Positions 6,645-13,671 of a stretch of DNA of 28,038 bases are shown here, piece by piece; the stretch's first letter is position 1; each line of letters starts with the position of its first letter. Made by a program: the position numbers and the translations under genes. The stretch is from Desulfobacteraceae bacterium (GTDB lineage: Bacteria; Desulfobacterota; Syntrophobacteria; BM002): assembly GCA_002899795.1 (NCBI GenBank), contig PPDG01000150.1, positions 1 to 28,038 of the forward strand, read 5' to 3'. The notes under the pieces are model-generated. The model was not told the origin of the DNA. It did not search any database and saw nothing but the letters and a program-made list of their open reading frames with translations.

Positions 6645-7460
6645 ATGATGAATGCGAAGGAATGTATCCGCTCCAAGACAGTGGCCGGATTAATCGTGAG
6701 CCTTCTTTTCCTGGTCTGCTCACTCCTGACCCCTGCACTCAGTCAAGGGGATGAAAATGTCCAATCCCCAGATCCCGCTGAGAAAAATTGGACACCCCCC
6801 CGCTTTTCTGAATATCATCGAAAACGCTCCCTGATGGTACAAAGTCAGATGATTCATCGCTCTCCCGGGGTGCGTGACAGAGCTGTATTGGAAGCCATGC
6901 GCCAGGTTCCCCGCCACCTCTTCGTCCCCCGGTCTCTGAAACGTCTGGCCTATGCGGATCATCCACTACCCATTGGACATGGTCAGACGATTTCTCAGCC
7001 CTACATCGTTGCGCTCATGACGGAGGCCCTGGAGATGAAACCGGGTGCAAAAGTACTGGAAATAGGAACCGGTAGCGGCTACCAGGCGGCTGTACTCTCA
7101 GAATTGACTCCCAGAGTCTTCTCCATGGAAATCATCGGTGCGCTTGGCAACGAAGCTCAAGAGCGATTGCAAAATATCGGCTACAGCACCGTGAAGGTGA
7201 GAGTAGGTGACGGCTATTTTGGCTGGCCTGAGGAGGCTCCATTTGATGGGATCATCGTTACCTGCGCTGCGGGACACATCCCTCCCCCGTTGATCGCACA
7301 GCTCCGTGAAGGTGGGCGTATGGTAATTCCAGTTGGAGGGGTCTATGAGGTCCAGCGTTTAATGGTAGTGACCAAGGACAACCAGGGAAAAGTGCGGACC
7401 AGAGAACTCCTCCCGGTGCGATTTGTACCAATGACCGGAGCCGTGCAAAAAACGCAGTAA
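6645..7460 (+). CDS. pcm: Exported protein-L-isoaspartate O-methyltransferase
   Basis: The enzyme uses SAM to methylate isoaspartyl residues and so starts repair of damaged proteins. Conserved parts are the catalytic-region GHGQTISQPY (residues 111-120) and the SAM-binding VLEIGTGSGYQ (137-147), then DGIIVTCAAG and GGRMVIPVG. Starting at the ATG at 6645 gives 271 residues whose first 34 form a signal peptide (basic N-region, hydrophobic VAGLIVSLLFLVCSLL, then ALSQ). The mature enzyme is therefore likely periplasmic, a form known in several Desulfobacterota. The frame is open upstream to 6582, but that would bury the signal peptide. The SD is weak (ATAGGA). It is followed by a repeat element and the large membrane protein in the same direction. 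Confidence 0.9.
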   Translation: MMNAKECIRSKTVAGLIVSLLFLVCSLLTPALSQGDENVQSPDPAEKNWTPPRFSEYHRKRSLMVQSQMIHRSPGVRDRAVLEAMRQVPRHLFVPRSLKRLAYADHPLPIGHGQTISQPYIVALMTEALEMKPGAKVLEIGTGSGYQAAVLSELTPRVFSMEIIGALGNEAQERLQNIGYSTVKVRVGDGYFGWPEEAPFDGIIVTCAAGHIPPPLIAQLREGGRMVIPVGGVYEVQRLMVVTKDNQGKVRTRELLPVRFVPMTGAVQKTQ

Positions 7461-7496
7461 GCCTGGAGCCACAGAGAGAGCTGGCACTCAAATTCT

Positions 7497-7653
7497 AAAT
7501 CCGAAGCACGAAGCACGAAACAAATCCGAATTATCAAAATTCAAATGACCAAAACCAAAAGCACTCTTCTTTAGTCCCGCTGTTTTTGTTTTGAGCATTG
7601 AGACATTCGAATTTTGAATTTGTTTCGGATTTCGATATTCGAATTTCGGATTT
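7497..7653. repeat. 157-bp imperfect inverted repeat (AAATCCGAA family)
   Basis: The left arm begins AAATCCGAAGCACGAA and contains CGAAACAAATCCGAATTATC. The right arm is its imperfect complement, ending GATATTCGAATTTCGGATTT. Two relatives occur in this window at 15769-15905 and 20415-20532. The right arm is translatable in frame with the next gene (residues reading NFEFVSDFDIRIS), which is an artefact typical of this repeat family. It sits immediately before the start region of the membrane protein gene. Confidence 0.75.
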
Positions 7654-7663
7654 ACTCAACTCT

Positions 7664-10177
7664 GTGCTGAAAGAAGGAGCCAGCATCACCTACCCCCAGC
7701 GTTCACAAATTCCGGTCGACTCCTCCCCAACGGCCAAGCCTGCCCTGCGGGAGTTGGCAGCTGTGGCGATTATTTCCGCCTCAGTGCTTGGCCTGGAAGT
7801 GGCCTTGATGCGCACCCTTTCTATCTCCCGCTGGCATCATTTTGCCTATCTCGTGGTGGCATTGGCTCTGTTGGGCTTCGGAGCGAGCGGTACCTGGCTG
7901 GGATTGTTCAGTCCTCGGCTGCTCCCACGTTTCTTCACGTGGAGCCGCGGCCTCACTCTCGCCCTGGCCGTCACCATAACCCTCTGTTACCGCCTCGCAG
8001 AAACCCTGCCGCTCAACATAAGATACATTCTTTTCAGCGGCGAGCAGATATTCTATCTCATCTGTTATCAGGCTCTTATTTTCCTCCCTTTTCTTCTGGC
8101 CGGGGTCCTTATCGGTCTCACCCTCATACGTTTTTCTTCATCGGTGCATCTGGTCTACGGGGCCAATCTCATTGGCAGTGGCGCTGGCCCTATCATTGCG
8201 GTAGGTCTGATGCTGTGGCTGCCGCCGGCACGACTGATTCAGGCCGCTGCTCTGGCGGTCTGGGCCGCAGTTTTCCTCTGGAGACCTGAGTCAAAAGCTA
8301 AGAATTTTTGGTGGAGGGCGGCTATCCCCTTGTTTACTGGTCTTGTTTTGGCTTTGGAGTTGACGACTTTACCTGTGCCAATGCGACTAGACCCGCACAA
8401 GATGCTGGCTGAACTCCAGCGCTGGCAGAAGCAGGGAGATGCGCACCACGTGGTTACTCGTCATGGGCCGCGTGGCAGGCTGGACGTGTTCAAATCGTCT
8501 CGCCTCCACTACACCCTTTTTGCCGGACTCACAGCTACAACCCCTCCTCCGGCTCAATCTCTTTTGTTAGCGGACGGCGACACTGCTGGCCCCATTTTTC
8601 ACATCAAAGATCAAGACGAGGCCTCCATCCTGGACCACACCCCCATGTCAGTGGCCTACCGTTTAATTCCAGGGGCCAGGGTCTTGCTTTTGGGCGAGAC
8701 CAGCGGCGTCAATGTCTGGCTTGCCAGACGCTTCGGCGCATCTCACATTACCATAGTAGTGGAAAATCCCCAGATACTGGAGCTTTTCAGCGGTCCTCTT
8801 GCACATGTCGCTGGTCACAGCTTTAACGGTGACGACCTGGAGATCCATGTGGCCTCGCCCCGGCACTATCTGGAATACTCAAAAGAACATTTCGATCTTA
8901 TCCAGGTGGTGGGCGCCGAGTCCATGGCGGCTGGAGTAAGCGGACTCCTCTCGTTGCATGAAAACTATCTATTCACTGTGGAGGGGATGACAGGCTGTTT
9001 GGAACACCTGACTCCCACAGGCCTCATATCCATCACCAGGGGCCTGCAGTCGCCACCCAGGGATAATATCAAGATTCTCGCCACCCTGGCAGATTCTATG
9101 GAGAAAATTGGACTCCAAGAATCGATGGCCCGTCTGGCCCAATTGAGAAACCATCTGGCCGTCTGCACCCTCGCTGCCCGCCAGCCTTTCCGTCCGGCAC
9201 AGGTTCAAAAGATCATCGAAATCAGCGACAGACTGTGGCTGGACATTGACACTCTTTCCGGATTTGACCCCAGCAGTAGAAAACCCTTCAATGAGCTCAC
9301 TGGACCCGAAGGGTTCAAAGGGTCCTTCTATCAGTTTGCAGCCAGCAAGATCTTCTCCTCTGAGCGAGATGAGTTTTTTAAGGATTGGGCCTTCAACGTA
9401 CGGGCTGCTACCGATGATCGACCCTATTTTTTCGACTTTTTTCGCTGGCGCTCCTTACCACGCTTCATCCGTAGTTACGGTCACCACTGGTTCCAGCGTC
9501 TCGAGTTAGGCTACGTTATTTTGGTCATTTCCTTTGGGCAAATTGTAGGAGCGGCCGCACTCCTGCTCTTCATTCCTCTCTTTTTTTGGGCTCGACGGAG
9601 GAGCACGCCCCCTGGTGGCGGGCTGGCTTTTTGCTATTTCCTCTTGCTCGGCTTGGGTTTTTTGGCCCTGGAAATGAGCTTGATGCAGCGCTTTACTTTG
9701 CTCATGGGCGATCCCTTACTTGCGGTGGCGGTAGTGTTGAGCGGCTTTCTCTTTTTTTCAGGCTGCGGCAGCCTTTGCAGCCAGCAATGGACCCGTTCGC
9801 CTCTGCAGGCGATCGTCGTTGCAGGAGTCGGTATTGCCCTGGTCGCTCCCCTGGTCCTTTGGCTGAGCCACGCTCTCCTTGGTATTGTCGCAACCTGGAA
9901 CACCACCGGCCGCTTCCTGCTGGTTCTCACTCTCCTGGCACCATTGGCTTTTCTAATGGGCTGGCCGTTTCCGGCCGGCATGCTGCTTCTGGAGAAGTGG
10001 TCACCAGGACTGCTTCCCTGGGCCTGGGGTATAAACGGCTTTGCCTCTGTAGCAGCCGCCCCGCTCACTGTACTGCTGGCAATGTCTTTGGGCTTCCGGC
10101 TGGTCCTGGCCCTGGCGGTTATGACATACTTGTTGGCAGTGGTCTTGGCTCTGAGAGTGGGATGGGGTGAAGGTTAG
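7664..10177 (+). CDS. Membrane protein with central spermidine-synthase-like domain
   Basis: About 830 residues. An N-terminal hydrophobic block with several membrane spans (from LAAVAIISASVLGLEVALMR) is followed by a soluble Rossmann-like segment resembling polyamine synthases (GARVLLLGETSGVNVWLARR, then FDLIQVV and SGLLSLHENYLFTVEG). A second block of about six spans follows (GFLALEMSLMQRFTLLMGDP to the end, including WGINGFASVAAAPLTVLL). Such fused proteins are common in this phylum but their reaction is not established. The start is uncertain: the frame is open into the upstream repeat. GTG at 7664 lacks an SD, AAGGAG at 7674-7679 precedes an in-frame ATC at 7685, and a GTG at 7763 has GGGAG upstream but trims the first span. 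No terminator is visible. Confidence 0.8.
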   Translation: MLKEGASITYPQRSQIPVDSSPTAKPALRELAAVAIISASVLGLEVALMRTLSISRWHHFAYLVVALALLGFGASGTWLGLFSPRLLPRFFTWSRGLTLALAVTITLCYRLAETLPLNIRYILFSGEQIFYLICYQALIFLPFLLAGVLIGLTLIRFSSSVHLVYGANLIGSGAGPIIAVGLMLWLPPARLIQAAALAVWAAVFLWRPESKAKNFWWRAAIPLFTGLVLALELTTLPVPMRLDPHKMLAELQRWQKQGDAHHVVTRHGPRGRLDVFKSSRLHYTLFAGLTATTPPPAQSLLLADGDTAGPIFHIKDQDEASILDHTPMSVAYRLIPGARVLLLGETSGVNVWLARRFGASHITIVVENPQILELFSGPLAHVAGHSFNGDDLEIHVASPRHYLEYSKEHFDLIQVVGAESMAAGVSGLLSLHENYLFTVEGMTGCLEHLTPTGLISITRGLQSPPRDNIKILATLADSMEKIGLQESMARLAQLRNHLAVCTLAARQPFRPAQVQKIIEISDRLWLDIDTLSGFDPSSRKPFNELTGPEGFKGSFYQFAASKIFSSERDEFFKDWAFNVRAATDDRPYFFDFFRWRSLPRFIRSYGHHWFQRLELGYVILVISFGQIVGAAALLLFIPLFFWARRRSTPPGGGLAFCYFLLLGLGFLALEMSLMQRFTLLMGDPLLAVAVVLSGFLFFSGCGSLCSQQWTRSPLQAIVVAGVGIALVAPLVLWLSHALLGIVATWNTTGRFLLVLTLLAPLAFLMGWPFPAGMLLLEKWSPGLLPWAWGINGFASVAAAPLTVLLAMSLGFRLVLALAVMTYLLAVVLALRVGWGEG

Positions 10178-10244
10178 TGGGGGCAAAAAGCCAGTGGCGA
10201 TTCTAGATTTTAGATTTCAGAATGCAGATTGTAGATTTAGCCGG

Positions 10245-11825
10245 CTAAACTTCGATTTCCGTTACCCCAATGATGTCCTCGTATTCCTTCAAGGCCTGGA
10301 GCGCGGCCGAGGTTACAGGATGATCAATAGTGACCAGACAGATGGCCGTTCCTTTGCTGCGAATGCGGCTCAAATGCATGTCGGCAATGTTGACCTGATG
10401 GTCACCCAGAGTCGTACCAATAAAGCCAATGACACCAGGACGGTCGTAATTGGAGATGAGCAGCATGCGTCCCTCCAAGGAAGCTTCCACGCGGTAGTCA
10501 TCTATGCCGACAATTCGACATTCCGGTGTCGGGAAAACCGTGCCGGCAACTCGAGATTGACCTTTGTCAGTGACCACTGCTAAGGTAACCAGCCCTGCAT
10601 ATCCTCGCGCTTCGGAAGTGGTGGCCACTTCCACTTGGATTCCCCGATTCCGCATGATAACAGGCGCATTCACCAGGTTAACCTCATCAGCAAGAGCCCG
10701 CTCCAGAAAACCCTTCTGGGCCGCATTGGTTACCGGTGCCAACTCCAATTCTCGCAAATCACCCCCATAGCTTATCTTCAGGTGACGCACGTTTCCCTGA
10801 AAATACATGGAGAGTAAGCGACCCAGTCTTTCCGCCAGTCGCATGTAGGGTTGTATCTGCTCAATCATCTTGCGGCTCATGGAGGGCATATTCACCGCGT
10901 TCCTAATCAACCCATTTTGCAGGTAATCCAACATCTGTTCAGCAATGGCTACGGCCACATTCTTCTGGGCCTGTTCGCTGGAAGCGCCCAGGTGGGGCGT
11001 AGCTATGACCTGAGGTAGGGTAAGAAGTGGGTTGTTCACCGGCGGCTCCTGCGAGAAAACATCCAGGGCTGCCCCTGCTACTTTCTTTTTCTTTATGGCT
11101 TCGTAAAGGGCCGACTCATCGATGATTCCCCCTCTGGCGCAGTTGATGATGCGCACCCCCCGTTTCATCATGGTAAAGGCAGCTTCGTCCAGCAGTCCCT
11201 CGGTCTCTTTGGTGAATGGGGTATGAATGGTGATAAATTGAGATTCCCGAAAGAGCTTCCGTTGAGAGACCAATTCCACTCCGAGTTTGGCGGCCACATC
11301 CTCTGAGACATAAGGATCGAACACCAGCACCCTCATTCTCATACCGAGGGCCCGATTCGCCACAATGGAACCAATGCGGCCCAAACCGATTATGCCCAGG
11401 GTTTGATTGTAGAGCTCGGTACCTACGAACTTCTTCTTTTCCCATTTACCGGCCCGCACGGACTCGTCCGCCCGGGGAATGTGCCTGGCGAGTGCCAACA
11501 TGAGGGCCATTGCATGTTCAGCAGCGGCCACAGCATTGGCTCCAGGGGTGTTCATCACCAGCACGCCGCGCTGGGTTGCCGCCTCGATGTCTATGTTGTC
11601 TACACCAATGCCTGCCCGACCGATCACGCGTAGACGGGATGCTCGTTCAAGCACTTCCCGCCCGATCTTCGTACGACTACGTATCACGACTCCGTCGCAG
11701 CCAGGGATCACATCCAGCAATTCCTCGGGCTCAATCTTCTCACGAACCTCCACCTCAAGATTCTTGACCTTTTGAAAAATCTTCACTCCCTGCTGACGCA
11801 GTCCGTCGCAAATGAGAACCCGCAT
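10245..11825 (-). CDS. serA: D-3-phosphoglycerate dehydrogenase
   Basis: A 526-residue long-form SerA that oxidises 3-phosphoglycerate with NAD+, the first step of serine synthesis. The NAD site is GLGRIG (residues 147-152), and the catalytic Arg231 (CARGGI), Glu260 (SQEPP) and His278 (TPHLG) are all present. After the catalytic core come an intervening ASB-type domain (about 310-450) and a C-terminal ACT domain (about 453-526), the usual serine-sensing module, so feedback control by serine is likely. The ATG at 11825 is preceded by GAGGAGGAG at 6 nt. An open frame upstream to 11873 lacks such a site. It is transcribed divergently from the small gene at 12004. Confidence 0.96.
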   Translation of the reverse strand: MRVLICDGLRQQGVKIFQKVKNLEVEVREKIEPEELLDVIPGCDGVVIRSRTKIGREVLERASRLRVIGRAGIGVDNIDIEAATQRGVLVMNTPGANAVAAAEHAMALMLALARHIPRADESVRAGKWEKKKFVGTELYNQTLGIIGLGRIGSIVANRALGMRMRVLVFDPYVSEDVAAKLGVELVSQRKLFRESQFITIHTPFTKETEGLLDEAAFTMMKRGVRIINCARGGIIDESALYEAIKKKKVAGAALDVFSQEPPVNNPLLTLPQVIATPHLGASSEQAQKNVAVAIAEQMLDYLQNGLIRNAVNMPSMSRKMIEQIQPYMRLAERLGRLLSMYFQGNVRHLKISYGGDLRELELAPVTNAAQKGFLERALADEVNLVNAPVIMRNRGIQVEVATTSEARGYAGLVTLAVVTDKGQSRVAGTVFPTPECRIVGIDDYRVEASLEGRMLLISNYDRPGVIGFIGTTLGDHQVNIADMHLSRIRSKGTAICLVTIDHPVTSAALQALKEYEDIIGVTEIEV

Positions 11826-11923
11826 AGAAGTCTCCTCCTCAGCCTGGTATCGTGCACATGTTAGGGAGATCATTGGCAGAAGGCAAGCGAATAATGAAGT
11901 GCACCTTCACTGGATCAAAATCC

Positions 11924-11952
11924 TTATAAAATCTACGCGACTATGCTAGAAT
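11924..11952 (+). promoter_or_regulatory. Extended -10 promoter for the gene at 12004
   Basis: TAGAAT (11947-11952) is preceded by TGC, giving an extended -10. A weak -35, TTATAA (11924-11929), lies 17 nt upstream. The predicted leader is about 45 nt and contains the hairpin ACGGT-GTCACGAG-ACCGT. Confidence 0.5.
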
Positions 11953-11961
11953 CGCAGTGTT

Positions 11962-11986
11962 TGTTTACGCAACGGTGTCACGAGAC
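11962..11986 (+). repeat. Possible relic of the foldback element's left arm
   Basis: GGTGTCACGAGACC (11973-11986) is identical to 4010-4023 in the intact element, and the preceding GTTT also aligns. It lies directly before the SD AAAGGAGG of the next gene, as in the other copies. A 14-base identity alone could be chance. Confidence 0.35.
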
Positions 11987-12003
11987 CGTAAAGGAGGTTA
12001 AGA

Positions 12004-12234
12004 ATGGCACCATTATTCGAGACGGGAAAGACCTACACTTTCTATTTTGGTCAAGAGCATGGCCACACCAACATCACCGGCCAGGTCATCTCCTATGAGT
12101 CTCCCCTGGTAAAAATTGAAACAGAGGGTTTGACTCGCATCATCAATTGCTCATCATCTTATTTCGTAGAGGCCGTGGCCCGCCTGGAAGGCGATGAAAC
12201 CGGCGATGAACCAAAGCCGAGTGAAGAAGTCTGA
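12004..12234 (+). CDS. Small conserved-looking protein of unknown function
   Basis: A 76-residue protein with strong expression signals: AAAGGAGG about 8 nt upstream of the ATG and an extended -10 promoter. The first 55 residues alternate as short beta strands (TYTFYF, ITGQVISYES, VKIET, RIINCSSSYFVEAV), which could form a small Sm-like or SH3-like barrel. The last 20 residues are acidic and probably disordered (DETGDEPKPSEE). There is no signal peptide or membrane span. I do not recognise the family. The barrel idea is inference from pattern only. It stands between divergent serA and the convergent DUF2784 gene. Confidence 0.75.
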   Translation: MAPLFETGKTYTFYFGQEHGHTNITGQVISYESPLVKIETEGLTRIINCSSSYFVEAVARLEGDETGDEPKPSEEV

Positions 12235-12469
12235 ACCCGGATATTGCAGCTGGGGCCCCGCCCGGAGGGTGGGGACTCCGAAGGAGAAATCGTAAACCAA
12301 CTCAAGCTAGATGTGAGATGGTGGATTGCGGATTTGGCTTCGCCTCATATGACTTCGCCGTCTTTAGGTCACTACGTTTCGCTGTCATTTGTTGTCACTA
12401 GCTCGTTATGATGAGTGACCATGAATGACACCAATAGCGAACGACTATAAATGACCATACACAACCTAG
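12235..12469. other. Intergenic region with degenerate inverted repeats
   Basis: The region begins with ACCCGGATATT, similar to the terminal repeat of the foldback element. A G-C-rich hairpin CCCCGCCC-GGA-GGGTGGGG follows near 12254, without a T-run. A remnant AGATGGTGGATTGCGGATTT lies near 12314. Next is an imperfect inverted repeat pairing CGCTGTCATTTGTTGTCACT (about 12380) with AGTGACCATGAATGACACC (about 12414). No gene is seen. Confidence 0.4.
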
Positions 12470-12832
12470 TTACCCTTTGCGCCACTTCCTGAACACTCCC
12501 CAGTAAATCACCAGGTTGAACAAAAACAGTGCCGCACCCATGAAGTACTGGTCCTCAATGGTCATATTCGGGTAGATGATGGGACCGAGGTAGTGTCCAA
12601 CAAACCCCCCCGTATAGGCTGGTTCTCCGGCACGGTGTCTCAGCATCTGCTCCAGCGGAGTCAATGGGCACAAGGTCCCCGGCTTGAGTTCCAAAAAGAG
12701 GGCCCACAGTACCGCCGGCAGGTGCACCACAGCAAAACGCTGCCAACGGAGCGCCAACAGTCCCCCAAAGACCACCAAAAGGATAAAGCTGAAGTGGAGG
12801 AGCATTACAAGGTCGGCGAGAAAACTATACAT
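12470..12832 (-). CDS. DUF2784-family membrane protein
   Basis: A 120-residue integral membrane protein. It has a hydrophobic N-terminal span (LADLVMLLHFSFILLVVFGGLL), the family hallmark HLPAVLWALFLEL then CPLTPLE (C55 region), a GEPAYTGGFVGHYLGPIIYP segment, and a last span (FMGAALFLFNLVIYWGVF) ending in basic residues. These match DUF2784, whose function is unknown. The ATG is preceded by AAGGGA at about 7 nt. It is a single gene, convergent with the small gene at 12004 and upstream-adjacent to the cyclic-nucleotide-binding protein gene. Confidence 0.85.
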   Translation of the reverse strand: MYSFLADLVMLLHFSFILLVVFGGLLALRWQRFAVVHLPAVLWALFLELKPGTLCPLTPLEQMLRHRAGEPAYTGGFVGHYLGPIIYPNMTIEDQYFMGAALFLFNLVIYWGVFRKWRKG

Positions 12833-12973
12833 GAGATATCCCTTTGAGACACTGAAGAGAAATCCACGTCACGGTTTCAATCTAAGCACAGACAGACTGC
12901 GGACGCAATGGAGTAATGGGGTAGTCTCGAAGGCGGTTGTATGTTGGAGCAGCGGAGGTATGAAATATCCTGG

Positions 12974-13447
12974 CTAGTACCTCCCGCGAACTCCCAATAG
13001 GTTACTCAGGGACATGGTGGTATCTCGAAGCCGCTCGGCAATGACCAGGGCCAGATTATAGATAAACTTATAGGCAATTGTTGTATTGCTCGCGGTCAGT
13101 TGGGAAAAGTCCTCCCATTCGAGTTGAATTGCCTCCAAATCGTCGATGGCTATCACCCAGGTGGATCGCCGGGCACCATCTATGAAACCCAACTCGCCAA
13201 ACACCTGACCGGGAAGAATCTTGCTGATGGCTCCTGCGTCGTCTCGCGAGGAGGGACCGCTGAGGTTAATTTGCGCCCTCCCACTTTTGATGAAGTAGAG
13301 GTCTCGCCCGCGGGCATCTTCGGCAACGATGACCTCTCCAGACTTGAATCGGATGGACTTACATATCGCGGCGAGTTTCGCCACCTCGTCACCATCAAAG
13401 TCTTTGCACATCACTGAATCAGCCAAGAATCTGGCCACTTCGTCCAT
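12974..13447 (-). CDS. Stand-alone cyclic nucleotide-binding domain protein
   Basis: A 157-residue protein consisting of one Crp/cNMP-binding fold. The phosphate-binding cassette is GQVFGELGFIDGARRSTW (residues 80-97), with the conserved Glu85 and Arg93 or 94 that contact cyclic nucleotide. The preceding beta-roll has SGEVIVAEDARGRDLYFIKSG. After the roll there is a helix (about 120-148) and then the protein ends, so there is no helix-turn-helix and no kinase or channel output domain. It probably senses cAMP or cGMP and acts through a protein partner; the partner is unknown. The SD GAGGAG lies 8 nt before the ATG. Relics of the foldback element flank the gene at 12960-12976 and 13491-13526. 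Confidence 0.88.
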   Translation of the reverse strand: MDEVARFLADSVMCKDFDGDEVAKLAAICKSIRFKSGEVIVAEDARGRDLYFIKSGRAQINLSGPSSRDDAGAISKILPGQVFGELGFIDGARRSTWVIAIDDLEAIQLEWEDFSQLTASNTTIAYKFIYNLALVIAERLRDTTMSLSNLLGVRGRY

Positions 13448-13490
13448 GGCTACTCTCCTCTCCCACTTTCCCCCTGTCTTCCTCGGAGAT

Positions 13491-13526
13491 GTGGTCGTAG
13501 TAGGCCATTCATGAAATATGCGGGCT
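13491..13526 (+). repeat. Relic of the foldback element's right arm
   Basis: The segment GTGGTCGTAGTAGGCCATTC continuing ATGAAATATGCGGGCT aligns with 86-112 and 4136-4170 with few differences. Only the terminal portion is kept. It lies upstream of the minus-strand CNB gene. Confidence 0.6.
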
Positions 13527-13586
13527 CGGTGAGGTTTTCAATATGCACACTGCATACCAAATTCGGCGACTGCAGAGCAAAAAAAG

Positions 13587-13671
13587 CTACGAGAGTTGAG
13601 TCAGGAGTTCTGTCAGAGCTTTGCCCATATGGTTGTTACGCAGGAATCGGTGGAGGAACTCAACGGGGGCC
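13587..13671 (-). other. Out-of-frame continuation of the propeller's C-terminal tail
   Basis: In the frame one base away from the annotated stop, the sequence reads PVEFLHRFLRNNHMGK and then ALTELLTQLS before TAG at 13587-13589. This resembles the usual post-CFI segment of such tails (a hydrophobic-basic LRxFRDxxL...GKAF pattern). Confidence 0.55.

Noticed and set aside
7598..7663. Translation of the inverted repeat as the N-terminus of the membrane protein
   Set aside because: The frame begins with TTG and reads pure repeat sequence (NFEFVSDFDIRIS), a known artefact of this repeat type.
13543..13599. 18-codon plus-strand frame after the repeat relic (GGTGAGG, then ATG)
   Set aside because: It is very short, overlaps the propeller's out-of-frame tail, and has no other support, although the SD spacing resembles that after the full repeats.
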